Positions 44,580 through 53,421 of a stretch of 64,000 nt of DNA are shown piece after piece. A model generated the notes under the pieces. That model was not told where the DNA came from. It ran no database searches and saw only the letters and a program-made list of their open reading frames with translations. The stretch is from positions 62,001 to 126,000 of the forward strand of contig CAVTWD010000008.1 of assembly GCA_963738325.1 (NCBI GenBank), read 5' to 3'. Numbering within the stretch: position 1 is the first letter of the stretch; the number at the start of each line of letters is the position of its first letter. This DNA is from CAVTWD01 sp963738325. GTDB lineage: Bacteria; Actinomycetota; Acidimicrobiia; Acidimicrobiales; Ilumatobacteraceae. The position numbers and the translations under genes are program-made.

Positions 44580-44615
44580 ACCGGACGGCGCGCTCCACGG
44601 CGCGCGCCGGTTCAA
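44576..44615. terminator. Hairpin terminator between GNAT and LLM genes
   Basis: Outer arms TTGAACCGG/CCGGTTCAA (9 bp) and inner arms GCGCGC/GCGCGC with a small internal loop. It overlaps the GNAT stop codon and lies between convergent genes. The right end CCGGTTCAACTTC recurs at 50773-50785. Confidence 0.65.
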
Positions 44616-44645
44616 CTTCGTCGCCGTCCCCGTCACGCGGCCGCC

Positions 44646-45579
44646 TCAGGTGCCGCTGAGCTTGGCCACCACCGGCGCCATGGCCGCCGTGGCGTCCTGC
44701 TGGAAGGCGATGTAGCTGATGCCCCAGCGGTCCCGCAGGCCTGCAGGTTCTCGGCGATCTGGTCGATCGTGCCGATCTGGAAGTAGGGCGCCTGGAGCAC
44801 GACCTCGGGGGGCAGGCCGAAGGCGGGTGCGAGCTTCTCGGCGAACGGCATCGGGTCGTCGGTCACACGCGTGACGAACACCTGGAGCTGCAGCTCGAGC
44901 TCGTCGAAGCGGTCACCGGCCGCCTCCTTCACCCAGCCGATCTTCTGGTCGACGACGTCGGCGGCGGCCGTGGCCATCGACTTCGGGTTGATGGTGCGGG
45001 CCACGATCTTGGGGTTGATGCCGACGATGTCGGCCTTCTGCGCCGCGAGCGACAGGATCTTCTGGCCGCCGCCACCGACCAGGATCGGGATGTCGGAGAC
45101 GGAGCGGGCTTGCCGTCCACCTCGGCCACCGGAAGTGCTCGCCGGCGTAGGAGAACTTGCCCTCGCCCCAGAGGCCCCGCATGATCGTCGATCGCCTCGC
45201 CGAGCCGGGCGATGCGGGTGTCGGCGTCAGCTTGGTCGATGCCGGCGATGGCGTAGTCGTCCTTCAGCCACCCCGCGCCGAGCGCCGAGCATGAAGCGGC
45301 CTTCAGACAGCAGGTCAATGGTGGCCGCCTCCTTGGCCAGGACGACGGGGTTGCGGAAATCGACCCCGGCCACGAGCGTGCCGACCTTGACGGTTGGTCG
45401 TGGCCGCGGCCGCCGCCATGATCGCCGGGATCGGGGCCAACTGGTTGCCGAAGTGGTCGTCCATCTGGAAGCTGACGTAGCCGAGGTCTTCGGCCTGGCG
45501 GGCCAACTCGGCCCACTCCTTCGCCGATGCCGGCCTTCGTGGCCTTGGCCCCGAACCGGAACGGACGAGTTGTAGCCAT
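44646..45579 (-). CDS. LLM-class oxidoreductase, many frameshifts
   Basis: About 310 residues when frames are joined. Pieces: MATTRPFRFGAKATKAGIG (start 45579), LGYVSFQMDDHFGNQLAPIP, VKVGTLVAGVDFRNPVVLAK, EAATIDLLSEGRFMLG, AGWLKDDYAIAGIDQADADT, IMRGLWGEGKFSYAGEHF-like segments, then the end in another frame (VVAKLSGT, TGA at 44648-44646). At least six one-base indels break it. The family uses F420 or FMN. The gene cannot be expressed as written; dense indels also affect the next two genes, suggesting a locally poor consensus. Confidence 0.7.
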
Positions 45580-45684
45580 GGCGGGAGACGCTAGCCCTCG
45601 GCTTCGCCTGCCTCCCAAGGCCACCCGCTCGCAGCATCGCCTGCCGCGCGTCGGCGCCCGGCGGCCTCGGACGTCAGCGAGCGG

Positions 45685-46460
45685 TCAGCGGCGAGGCTCC
45701 CACTGGAAGCGCCGCACGGCGACGATGGACGCCGCCACTCCCCAGATGGCGACGACCGCGAGATCCGACCACGCCCAGCCGTGCGTGGGCCCGTGCGGAA
45801 GGCGGGGATCGAAGGCGGCGAAGATCGCGTTGACGAAGTGACGGATGGGGAAGAAGTCGGCGATCCGGGCCAGCACCGAGGTGTCCTGCAACGGGAAGAA
45901 CACCCCGGACAGGAACAGCACGGGGAAGAGAATCCCGTTCACGACGGCCGGGGCGGCGTCGGCGTTCGGGATGAAGCACGAGACGGCCACTCCGATCGCG
46001 CAGAACGACGCCGCGCCGACCACGAGGGAGACGATCAGCGCCGGCCAGTGCCCCGGGAAGGTCACGTCGTAGAAGAGCATCCCGACCGCCATGAGCACGG
46101 CCGTCAACACGGCGGAGACGACGATGGCGTTCAGCAGCAGCCCGCCGAGCACCGAGCTCGCCGGCACGGGGGTGCCCCGCAGCCGCTTCAGGATCCCCGA
46201 GTCGCGCCGGATGGTGATGGTCATCGCCAGGTTCGTGTAGGACGCGCTGATCACCCCGAATGCCAGGATGCCGGGGACGTAGTACTGGTTGTAGCTGATG
46301 CCCCCCGAGGAAGTCGATCGTGCCGCCTGCTGTTCAGCGACGCGAAGATCACGAGGAACATCACCGGGAAGGCGAAGGTGAACACCGCGGCGGCGGGGTT
46401 GCGCCAGTAGCTCTTCTGCTCGTATCGGAGCTGGTGCGGCGAGAGGCCGACCGTGCTCAT
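45685..46460 (-). CDS. ABC-2 type transporter permease (one frameshift)
   Basis: About 258 residues with six expected membrane helices. The N-terminal part (LSPHQLRYEQKSYWRNPAAA, VFTFAFPVMFLVIFASLNS) starts at ATG 46460. After an indel near 46315 it continues ISYNQYYVPGILAFGVISAS, NLAMTITIRRDSGILKRLRG, AIVVSAVLTAVLMAVGMLFY, FPVLFLSGVFFPLQD and RIADFFPIRHFVNAIFAAFD, a typical ABC-2 membrane domain of drug or lipid exporters. Paired with the ATPase gene upstream on the same strand. Cargo unknown. Confidence 0.82.
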
Positions 46461-46514
46461 GCCGCCGAGCCTCGCCCGCCCGGCCGGCGTCTCGGCGACG
46501 GGTTCGTCGGGGCC

Positions 46515-47406
46515 TCAGGTGAGCTCGAGGTAGACGTCGTCGAGCGATCGGCGCGATCGACGGTGAGCCCGGTCGAGGTCGACGCCGTGTTCGAGCGCCC
46601 AACCCATGAGGTCGTGAGCACGCGCACCTCGTCGCTCGGTGCGTCAGCTCAGACGAGGCCATCGCTCAGTTGGTGCGTGGACGGGATGTCGCCGGTCGAC
46701 GCCGCCGGCGGCAGCCCGAACCGGATGCGGACGGCGGCGTCGGCGCGGCCTCCGATCGTCTCGGGCGTTCCCGCGGCGACGATCTCGCCCTGCGGCGATG
46801 ACGGCCACGCGGTCGGCGAGGTCCTGCGCCTCGTCCATGTAGTGCGTGGTGAGGAGAACGTCGTGCCGCGCCGGCGGAGGTGCTCGCACGAGTCCCAGGC
46901 CTGCCGCCGTGCCGCCGGGTCGAAGCCGGTGGTCGGCTCGTCGAGGAACAGCAGCTCGGGTCGCGCCGATCGATGCCAAGGGCGACGTCGAGACGGCGCT
47001 GCTGGCCGCCGGAGAGCGACTTCACCCGCGCCTCGGCCTTCTCGTCGAGCCCGACCAGCTCGAGGACATCGGCGACCGCGCCGCGGGTGCCGGGTAGTAG
47101 CCGGCGTTGCGGCGTGAGCACCTCGCGCACCGTGAGATACGGCTCGACGCCGCGCTCTTGCAGCACGATGCCCATGCGTGCCGCCACGCTCGGTCCCACC
47201 GTGGGCGGGTCGACGCCGAGCACGGAGCACCGTCCCCGGCGCTCGCGGCTACGAAGCCCTCGAGGATCTCGACCGTCGTGGTCTTCCCGGCGCCGTTCGG
47301 CCCGAGCACGGCGAACACCTCACCCGGTCGACGGAGAAGGTGATGCCACGCACGGCTGCACGTCGCCGTACGACTTGCGGAGGTCCTCCACCACGATGGC
47401 GGGCAT
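46515..47406 (-). CDS. ABC-2 exporter ATP-binding protein, many frameshifts
   Basis: About 297 residues after joining frames. Starts MPAIVVEDLRKSYGDVQ at 47406. Then Walker A LGPNGAGKTTTVEILEGF, Q-loop region MGIVLQERGVEPYLTVREVL, signature LSGGQQRRLDVALG, Walker B LLFLDEPTTGFDPAARRQ, H-loop TTHYMDEAQDLADRVAV, and an end like RSLDDVYLELT at TGA 46517-46515. At least five indels interrupt it. It forms an exporter with the permease gene downstream (54 nt gap). Confidence 0.78.
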
Positions 47407-47510
47407 CGCCTCCACCGTAGGCGGCGCATCCCGGGCGCGGCCCGTCGGCGCGACGGTTTACGTTCGCGGGTCGTGCGCATTGCCTCGGACCGACTGCGGG
47501 CGAGGGCCCG

Positions 47511-47996
47511 ATGAGGGTCCTCCACGTGCTCCGGCACGCCAAGTCGGATTGGGGGAATCCTCGCCTCGCTGACCACGACCGCCCGCTGAACCGTCGGGGC
47601 CGGGCGGCCAGCCGGTTGATCGCCGCGCACGTGGCCGGCTGGCCAGTCGACCTCGTCGTCTGCTCGTCGGCCACCCGCACCAGGCAGACGGCCGCGGCGA
47701 TCTTGCCCGGCCTCGGCTGCCCGATCAGGTACGAACGGGCGGTCTACCGCGCCGACGCGGAGGAGCTCATCGAGATCCTCGCCGCCCTCCCCGATGGCGT
47801 GGCCACCGCGATGCTCGTCGGCCACAACCCGGGCGTCGAGGACTTGACCGTCGCCCTGTGCGGGCAGTCGCCTCGCTACCCGACGGCCGCGCTCGGCAGC
47901 ATCGAGCTCGCCATCGACGGATGGGACGGCGCGCGCCCCCGCTGCGGCACCCTCGTCGCCCACGTCGTTCCGGCTGACCTGGCCGCGGCCGGGTGA
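47511..47996 (+). CDS. sixA: SixA-type phosphohistidine phosphatase
   Basis: A 161-residue histidine phosphatase of the SixA branch. Catalytic His and Arg are in VLHVLRHAKSDWGNP, with a second Arg in SSATRTRQTA, and the second catalytic His in MLVGHNPGVEDLTVAL. SixA dephosphorylates phosphohistidine on HPt or PTS proteins. The stop overlaps the GTG of the next gene by 4 nt. Confidence 0.88.
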   Translation: MRVLHVLRHAKSDWGNPRLADHDRPLNRRGRAASRLIAAHVAGWPVDLVVCSSATRTRQTAAAILPGLGCPIRYERAVYRADAEELIEILAALPDGVATAMLVGHNPGVEDLTVALCGQSPRYPTAALGSIELAIDGWDGARPRCGTLVAHVVPADLAAAG

Positions 47997-48787
47997 GCGG
48001 CGCGCCAGACTGTGGCCATCGACACGCCCACGGGTGGGACGAGCCCGACGAGCACACGCCGTTCGTCGACGCCGCGCTCGTGCGCTGCTGTTGGGCCGCG
48101 GACGCCGTCGCCACCGCCTACCGGAGCTCGCGCCACGACGGGACCCGCCTCGAGGTGGAGACGGCCGGCGGTGGGTTCCAGTGGGACATCGGCAGCGACG
48201 GCACGTGGACGTTCCGCTCGGGGTCGTGGACCGACGAGTACGGCCGCCTTCACACCACCACCCTCCTGCGGCCGACGCTACGCGGTATCGCCCGCGCCAC
48301 CCGACCCGATCCCGAGGCGACCCTCGCCCTCGTCGTGCGCGACGTCGAGCTGGCTGCCGGCGCGCTCGTCGAGGTGGCCGAGGAGCATCGCCGCCGTCCC
48401 CGCCGGGAGCCCGTGTCCCGTCCCACGCCCGAGGAGCTGCTGGAGCGGACCTGGCCCACGCTCACCCCCGCCGATCGGGGGACCCTCTGGCAGCTCACCC
48501 ACGTCGTCGACGTCCAGGCCGGGGTGACGTTGATGGTGCGCGACGAGCGCGGTCACGATCTGCTGTTCCTGCTCGACGGGATTCTCGCCGTGCACACGGG
48601 CAAGGAGACGGTATACCTCGCACCCGGCTCCGTCGTGGGTGAGCGGGCCGCGATCGGCGACGGGGTCCGCTCCGCCACCGTCGAGACCGTCACCGACGCG
48701 CTGCTCCTCGCCGCCTCGGGCCACGACCTGGAACGGCTGCCCGAAGCCGTGCGGGCCGAGCTCCACCGGAAGGTGCTGGCCCCGTGA
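47993..48787 (+). CDS. Protein with C-terminal cyclic-nucleotide-binding-like domain
   Basis: A 264-residue protein. Residues 1-140 form an unrecognised domain (CGHRHAHGWDEPDEHTPFVD, VRCCWAADAVATAYRSSRHD, FQWDIGSDGTWTFRSGSWTD). Residues about 150-260 resemble CAP_ED: LLFLLDGILAVHTGKETVY, LAPGSVVGERAAIGDGVRSA with Glu and Arg in cassette positions, then TVETVTDALLLAASGHDLER. No DNA-binding helix-turn-helix. It is translationally coupled to sixA, hinting at signalling, but its role is not established. Confidence 0.75.
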   Translation: MSGAPDCGHRHAHGWDEPDEHTPFVDAALVRCCWAADAVATAYRSSRHDGTRLEVETAGGGFQWDIGSDGTWTFRSGSWTDEYGRLHTTTLLRPTLRGIARATRPDPEATLALVVRDVELAAGALVEVAEEHRRRPRREPVSRPTPEELLERTWPTLTPADRGTLWQLTHVVDVQAGVTLMVRDERGHDLLFLLDGILAVHTGKETVYLAPGSVVGERAAIGDGVRSATVETVTDALLLAASGHDLERLPEAVRAELHRKVLAP

Positions 48788-48863
48788 GCCGTGCCGGCCG
48801 CGGCTGCACCGGGAGCTGCCGGCCCCTGGCGCTGGCGCGGATGCCCCCCGGCTCGCGTCCGGC

Positions 48864-49466
48864 GTGAGCCTCAGCCTGCTCGACTGGCGCCGGCAGGTCG
48901 CCTCGCTCTACGCGGAGGTACGCGAGCGCTCGCGCTCCGACCCGGCCGCGGCACACGCCCACTTCGTCACCGGCCGTCAACGGCTGTTCCGGGACCATCC
49001 CGAGAGCCCAGTGCCCGTGGCCGACCGGGCCAACCATCCCGGGCTGCCGACTTGGCCGTACGACCCGGCGTGGCGATTCGAGGTCGACGTGGCCCCGCGA
49101 CCCCTCGAGCGGCTCGTGGTCGTGAGCGGCACCGACGAGCCGTTCACCCTGGAGCGCTTCGGGGCGGTCGAGCTACCGGTCGGCTCGCTCGACGTCTACT
49201 GGATCGCGGTCTATGGCGGCGGGCTGTTCCTGCCGTTCACTGATGCCACGAGCGGCCAGGCCACCTACGGCGGCGGGCGCTACCTGCTCGACACGATCAA
49301 AGGAGCCGACCTCGGCGGTTCGGGGAGCCGCCTCGTGACCGACTTCAACTTCGCCTACCACCCCTCCTGCACCTATGACCCCCGCTGGAGCTGCCCGCTG
49401 GCGCCTCCTGCCAACCGCCTGGCCGTCGAGGTCACCGCGGGCGAGCGACTGCCAGGGTCGGGCTGA
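48864..49466 (+). CDS. DUF1684 domain protein
   Basis: A 200-residue DUF1684 (COG3358) protein. Diagnostic segments: LLDWRRQVASLYAEVRERS, LFRDHPESPVPVADRANHPG, VYWIAVYGGGLFLPFTDATS, YGGGRYLLDTIKGADLG and DFNFAYHPSCTYDPRWSCPL. The family's function is unknown. GTG 48864 is chosen because homology starts immediately afterwards. It follows the cNMP-domain gene by 76 nt and may be co-transcribed. Confidence 0.85.
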   Translation: MSLSLLDWRRQVASLYAEVRERSRSDPAAAHAHFVTGRQRLFRDHPESPVPVADRANHPGLPTWPYDPAWRFEVDVAPRPLERLVVVSGTDEPFTLERFGAVELPVGSLDVYWIAVYGGGLFLPFTDATSGQATYGGGRYLLDTIKGADLGGSGSRLVTDFNFAYHPSCTYDPRWSCPLAPPANRLAVEVTAGERLPGSG

Positions 49467-49496
49467 AGATTTGGCGGCGAGCGCCGGTCGCGTGAA

Positions 49497-50069
49497 TCAG
49501 CTCCGCCGCCTGGCGCGCCGGCGCACCCGGCTCATCAACGGGCGCACGACCTCCACGAGCGACGGCGGGGGATGCCCGGCGGCCACGGCGCGCTGGGCGA
49601 CGAGGTCGGGACGGCGCCCGTAGAGCACGACCACCCGGCCGTCGTGGGCCGGGGCGCGCACCAGCCCTCCATCGACCCGCCAGCCCGCGGCCTCGCCCCC
49701 CTGGAGTGCCGCCGACGGCGCCGCCACCGCCTCCGCCCCCTGGGCTCGGGCCGCGGCAGCCAGGGCTTGGCAGTCGGGGTAGCTGTCCGGCCCGCCCAGC
49801 AACACCCCCTCGTCGGCCGTCATCTCCGCCGCGGCGGTGACGAGACCCCGAGGCACGTCGACCGCCCACAGGTCTCGAGCCACCCCGGCGACGTCGTCGG
49901 GATCGAGGATCTCCTCGTGGCGCAGGAACTCCGCCCACGCCCCGCTCGGGGTGTCGGCAAGGTACTGCGCGGGCCCTTCGCCCCGCCGGTGCCAGCGTGC
50001 GGGGAACAGGTTGTCCTGCTCCCAGAGGAACGGCAGTCCCGGCGGGGTGTTGCGCCACAACGTGACCAT
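49497..50069 (-). CDS. RES-domain toxin
   Basis: A 190-residue RES-family protein (MVTLWRNTPPGLPFLWEQDN, FPARWHRRGEGPAQYLADTP, SGAWAEFLRHEEILDPDDV) with the conserved Arg, Glu and Ser-type positions. RES toxins (MbcT, ParT) degrade or transfer ADP-ribose from NAD and stall growth. The ATG overlaps the antitoxin stop by 3 bases (ATGA). The C-terminal Arg-rich tail is unusual. Toxin activity is inferred from family and partner gene. Confidence 0.83.
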   Translation of the reverse strand: MVTLWRNTPPGLPFLWEQDNLFPARWHRRGEGPAQYLADTPSGAWAEFLRHEEILDPDDVAGVARDLWAVDVPRGLVTAAAEMTADEGVLLGGPDSYPDCQALAAAARAQGAEAVAAPSAALQGGEAAGWRVDGGLVRAPAHDGRVVVLYGRRPDLVAQRAVAAGHPPPSLVEVVRPLMSRVRRRARRRS

Positions 50070-50689
50070 CAGGTGGCGCCCGTTGAAAGCACAGCCGCGG
50101 CGAGCTCGCGTACCCGTCGGGCGGCAGTGCCGTCGGGATCCCAATCGGGCCCGAGAAGATCGGCCACGTTGCCTCCCTCGAGGCTCGGACGGCTGCGAAC
50201 GAACCAACGCCGGATCCCGTAGTCGTTGTAGCCACCACGCAGGTCGGCGCACACCATGGCGAGCACATGCAGGCGAGCAGCCACGACATCGGGTGTCGGG
50301 CGGGCGCGACCGGCGTAACGGCCGAGACTGCTGTGCGACACGCCGAGCAAGCGCCCCAGCAGCTCGTCGCCGAGGAGGGCGCGCAGCGGCTCCCACTCGC
50401 GCTCCGGAAGCGGGTTCCCGTCGAGCGCCTCGATCAGGTGCTCGACGGCGACTGCGTCATAGGGAACTCCCGCAGCCACGCCGGCGGCCGCCCGGGCCAC
50501 TCCGGCTTCGGCGAGGCGTCCGGCGACGTCGTGAGCCAGGGTCGCCACCTCCTGCGGCCCCCGCACCACGGCCTCCGGGCCGGCGACGCCGAGCAAGCGG
50601 GCGCGCTCCAGCAGCCGGTAGCCACCCAGCACGAGGCGCCGATCGTCGATCGTTGGATCAGCTCCGGACACGCTTCGGACTCTAGCCAT
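50069..50689 (-). CDS. Xre/MbcA/ParS-type antitoxin
   Basis: A 206-residue antitoxin preceding the RES gene. The middle carries a helix-turn-helix (LGDELLGRLLGVSHSSLGRY, AGRARPTPDVVAARLHVLA) and the end has the antitoxin-toxin interface typical of this group (GIRRWFVRSRPSLEGGNVAD, LLGPDWDPDGTAARRVREL). The N-terminal 100 residues are an extra domain longer than usual. It should bind and neutralise the RES toxin and repress the operon. A TTCGGA/TCCGAA repeat around its start is a likely operator. Confidence 0.82.
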   Translation of the reverse strand: MARVRSVSGADPTIDDRRLVLGGYRLLERARLLGVAGPEAVVRGPQEVATLAHDVAGRLAEAGVARAAAGVAAGVPYDAVAVEHLIEALDGNPLPEREWEPLRALLGDELLGRLLGVSHSSLGRYAGRARPTPDVVAARLHVLAMVCADLRGGYNDYGIRRWFVRSRPSLEGGNVADLLGPDWDPDGTAARRVRELAAAVLSTGAT

Positions 50690-50697
50690 ACTCCGAA
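50674..50697. promoter_or_regulatory. Operator candidate of the RES/Xre operon
   Basis: TTCGGA-N12-TCCGAA is a perfect interrupted inverted repeat spanning the antitoxin start codon (50689), a position suited to autorepression. Confidence 0.5.
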
Positions 50698-50740
50698 TCA
50701 TATCCAGAGCGTCCGTTCGCCAACGCCCTCGACCCTCGGA

Positions 50741-50782
50741 GTTGAACCCCGGTGAGCCGTGGACCTCACTCCCCGGTTCAAC
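50741..50782. repeat. Inverted repeat GTTGAACC...GGTTCAAC
   Basis: 8-bp perfect terminal arms with partial pairing inside (GGTGAG/CTCAC). The right end CCGGTTCAACTTC (50773-50785) equals the right end of the hairpin at 44576-44615, suggesting one dispersed palindromic element in two places. Confidence 0.5.
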
Positions 50783-50833
50783 TTCCCGGCGGGACTCGGG
50801 AGCGCGAGCCGGCACCGATCTAGTGTCCGGGTG

Positions 50834-51505
50834 ATGCCCCCGCGACCGGGCCCGTGGCTCGACCCCGACGTCGCCGCCTACGCGGCCAGCCACACCGAGG
50901 CGCCCGACTCCCTCCTCCAACGCCTCGTCCACGAGACCCGACAGCGCCTGGGCGACCGGTCTCGGATGCAGATCTCCCCGGATCAAGGCGTGCTGATGCA
51001 GATCCTGGTGCGGCTGATGGGAGCGCGAGAGGCGATCGAGATCGGCACGTTCACGGGCTATTCGGCGTTGTGCGTGGCCCGCGCCCTGCCCGCCGACGGC
51101 CATCTGCTCTGCTGCGACGTCAGCGAGGAGTGGACGGCGATCGGGCGCCGCTATTGGGCCGAGGCCGGCGTGGCCGACAAGATCGAGCTCCGCATCGGCC
51201 CTGCGCTCGAAACGCTCCGTTCTCTCCCGGACGAAGCGCGTTTCGATGTCGCCTTCATCGATGCCGACAAGCCCTCGTACGGCGCCTACTTCGACGAGCT
51301 CGTGCCCCGCATGCGAGCCGGTGGGTTGATCATGGTGGACAACACGCTCTGGAGCGGACGCGTGATCGATCCCGACGTGCAGGACGCGGACACGGTGGCC
51401 CTTCGCGCCTTCAACGACAAGGTGGCGGCCGACCCGCGAGTGACCGGCACGATCCTCACGGTGCGCGACGGACTCACCCTGCTGCACGTCCAGGCTGAGG
51501 GCTGA
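50834..51505 (+). CDS. SAM-dependent O-methyltransferase (caffeoyl-CoA/catechol OMT type)
   Basis: A 223-residue class I methyltransferase of the bacterial catechol/caffeoyl-CoA OMT family. Features: QGVLMQILVRLMGAREAIEI, GTFTGYSALCVARALP (SAM loop), DVAFIDADKPSYGAY (metal Asp) and GGLIMVDNTLWSGRV (metal Asp-Asn). It probably methylates a catecholic or similar hydroxyl. ATG 50834 is used; GTG 50831 in frame is possible. Convergent with the enoyl-CoA hydratase. Confidence 0.88.
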   Translation: MPPRPGPWLDPDVAAYAASHTEAPDSLLQRLVHETRQRLGDRSRMQISPDQGVLMQILVRLMGAREAIEIGTFTGYSALCVARALPADGHLLCCDVSEEWTAIGRRYWAEAGVADKIELRIGPALETLRSLPDEARFDVAFIDADKPSYGAYFDELVPRMRAGGLIMVDNTLWSGRVIDPDVQDADTVALRAFNDKVAADPRVTGTILTVRDGLTLLHVQAEG

Positions 51506-51525
51506 CGGTCGCCTCGGGGCGCCCT

Positions 51526-52389
51526 TCAAGAGAACGTCGGCTCCTCCCATCCGGGGAAGATGTCGGGCAGGTCGGTGCTCACCTGCATCGGGAACGCCGC
51601 CGGGCGCTTCTCGAGGAACGAGACCACCCCTTCGTGCGCGTCGGCGCTCGGCCCGCGAGCGACGATGCCCCGCGAGTCGACCCGGTGCGCGGCCATGGGG
51701 TGTGCGGCGCCGAGCAGGCGCCAGAGCATCTGGCGGGAGAGCGCGACCGAGACCGGCGCGGTGTTCTCGGCGATCTCGAGGGCCAGTGCTCGGGCCGCCG
51801 GCACGAGCTCGTCAGGCGGATGCACGCTGCGCACGAGGCCCCCGTCGCGCGCCTCGCTCGCCGGGAAGAGCCTGCCCGTGAACACCCACTCTGTCGCTTG
51901 CTGGATCCCGACGAGCCGAGGGAGGAACCACGACGAGCAGGCTTCCGGCACGATCCCGCGGCGGGCGAAGACGAAGCCGATACGGGCGCTCTCGGAGGCG
52001 AGGCGGATGTCCATCGGCAACGTCATCGTGATGCCCACGCCGACGGCCGGGCCGTTGATGGCCGCGATCACCGGCTTCAGGCTCCGGAACACCCGCAGGC
52101 TCACGAGCCCGCCGCCATCGCGTGGGACGGCCTGCGGCCCCGACCGATCGCCCCCTCCCCCGTGGGCGAAGGTGTCGCCGCCACTCGACAGGTCGGCACC
52201 GGCGCAGAACCCCCGGCCTCGACCGGTCACGATCACGGCGCGGACGGCATCGTCGGCGTCGGTGCGGTCGAAGGCGTCGATGAGCTCACGCATCATGACG
52301 CCCGTGAAGGCGTTGAGCTGGTCGGGCCGATCGAGGGTGATGGTGGCGATGGGGCCGTCGACGTCGTAGGCGATCTGCGTGTAGTCCAC
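51526..52389 (-). CDS. Enoyl-CoA hydratase/isomerase
   Basis: A 287-residue crotonase-fold enzyme. Segments: PIATITLDRPDQLNAFTGVM, GRGRGFCAGADLSSGG (oxyanion hole), KPVIAAINGPAVGVGITMTL (second oxyanion Gly), IGFVFARRGIVPEACSSWFL (catalytic Glu) and FTGRLFPASEARDGGLV. Long relative to 255-residue members because of a Gly-rich insert after the oxyanion loop. Hydrates or isomerises enoyl-CoAs. GTG 52389 gives the standard N-terminus. Confidence 0.88.
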   Translation of the reverse strand: MDYTQIAYDVDGPIATITLDRPDQLNAFTGVMMRELIDAFDRTDADDAVRAVIVTGRGRGFCAGADLSSGGDTFAHGGGGDRSGPQAVPRDGGGLVSLRVFRSLKPVIAAINGPAVGVGITMTLPMDIRLASESARIGFVFARRGIVPEACSSWFLPRLVGIQQATEWVFTGRLFPASEARDGGLVRSVHPPDELVPAARALALEIAENTAPVSVALSRQMLWRLLGAAHPMAAHRVDSRGIVARGPSADAHEGVVSFLEKRPAAFPMQVSTDLPDIFPGWEEPTFS

Positions 52390-52435
52390 GCTCGCCGACC
52401 CTAGGAGACGGGGAAGGGGGACAGAGGCCTCCACC

Positions 52436-52834
52436 TCACGCCCGCGGCGGGTTGGCCGCGGCCCACGCCAGAGCGGCGGAACTGACCGCCAGGCCGAGGA
52501 GAAGCGACACCGTGCGGCCGTCGACGCCAAGGACGTTGCGGGTGTCGTCCCGCCAGGTGAGCAACCCCACGACGGCACCGAGAGCCGAGACGCCGGCGGC
52601 GACCCACAGAGTAGGGACGGGAGTATCGGCCGCCAGGCCGACCAGCAGCACGATCCCGATCCCGACCAACAGGAACCCTCCGGTCACATTGACCGTGTAG
52701 AAGCTGAGCTCTACGTCCGGCGCGCCGACGATGACCCCCTTCGTCGACGAGGAGGCGGCGATGATCCCGGCGATGCCGGCCAACACCGCAATCACGCCGA
52801 TCACCAGCTCGGCCCGCCGGACCGCAGCAGTCAC
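52436..52834 (-). CDS. Small four-helix membrane protein
   Basis: A 132-residue integral membrane protein. Predicted helices: AELVIGVIAVLAGIAGIIAA, VTGGFLLVGIGIVLLVGLAA, LWVAAGVSALGAVVGLLTW and TVSLLLGLAVSSAALAWAAA. It resembles DUF4383-type actinobacterial proteins in layout only. Its GTG overlaps the DoxX stop by 4 nt, so they form an operon and perhaps a complex. Confidence 0.72.
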   Translation of the reverse strand: MTAAVRRAELVIGVIAVLAGIAGIIAASSSTKGVIVGAPDVELSFYTVNVTGGFLLVGIGIVLLVGLAADTPVPTLWVAAGVSALGAVVGLLTWRDDTRNVLGVDGRTVSLLLGLAVSSAALAWAAANPPRA

Positions 52835-53355
52835 GACGCCCACCACAGGAATCGGCCGAGGCCTCGGCGGTGCTGGGCCAGCGATGGGCGGATCACGCCG
52901 TCGATGCCGAAACAGCGTCCCCCGGCCGTGGCGAAGACCACGAGGTTGGCCGCCACCATCAGGTAGTACGACCACGGCCACTCCCCGCCGAGGCGCAGCA
53001 CGCTCAACGCGATGAGCACGGCATGCCCGGTGCCCACGAGGGCCCAGAAGCGGGTGGCGAGGCCGAAGGTGAGGAACGCTCCGAGCACCACCTCGAGGAG
53101 CAGGACCCACCAACCGAAGAGCGTGAGGTGCGGGAGCACGACGTGCTCCACGAACCATGAGTAAGGCTGGAACACGGGGTGGTCGACGGCGGCCTGGAGG
53201 TACCGGTGGAGGCCGCGGTTGCCCGCCCGGCCGAAGTCCGGCGGGACCTTCCATCCCGTGTTGGTCAGCCAGAGCAACCCGACCACGATGCGCACCGCAC
53301 CCAGGACGACGCGGGAGACCTGGTCGGTTGCACGGGTAGGGGCGACGGTCGCCAC
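52831..53355 (-). CDS. DoxX-like membrane protein
   Basis: A 174-residue protein of the DoxX/TQO-small-subunit type with about four membrane helices: VRIVVGLLWLTNTGWKVPPD, LFGWWVLLLEVVLGAFLTFG, ALVGTGHAVLIALSVLRLGG and YYLMVAANLVVFATAG. The family motif of helix 1 (GLLWLxxGWxK) is visible. Proposed roles are redox or envelope maintenance. It occupies the place downstream of ftsX where smpB often lies in actinobacteria. Confidence 0.8.
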   Translation of the reverse strand: MATVAPTRATDQVSRVVLGAVRIVVGLLWLTNTGWKVPPDFGRAGNRGLHRYLQAAVDHPVFQPYSWFVEHVVLPHLTLFGWWVLLLEVVLGAFLTFGLATRFWALVGTGHAVLIALSVLRLGGEWPWSYYLMVAANLVVFATAGGRCFGIDGVIRPSLAQHRRGLGRFLWWAS

Positions 53356-53421
53356 GGGCGCCTCCTCGGACGCAGAACCTACCTGCGCCCTCGCCCGGGA
53401 TCGCGACGGCCGACCGCGCCC

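Noticed and set aside
50741..50785. tRNA-like T-arm sequence (GGTTCAAC)
   Set aside because: No acceptor stem, anticodon arm or D arm can be fitted around it; it is part of an inverted repeat.
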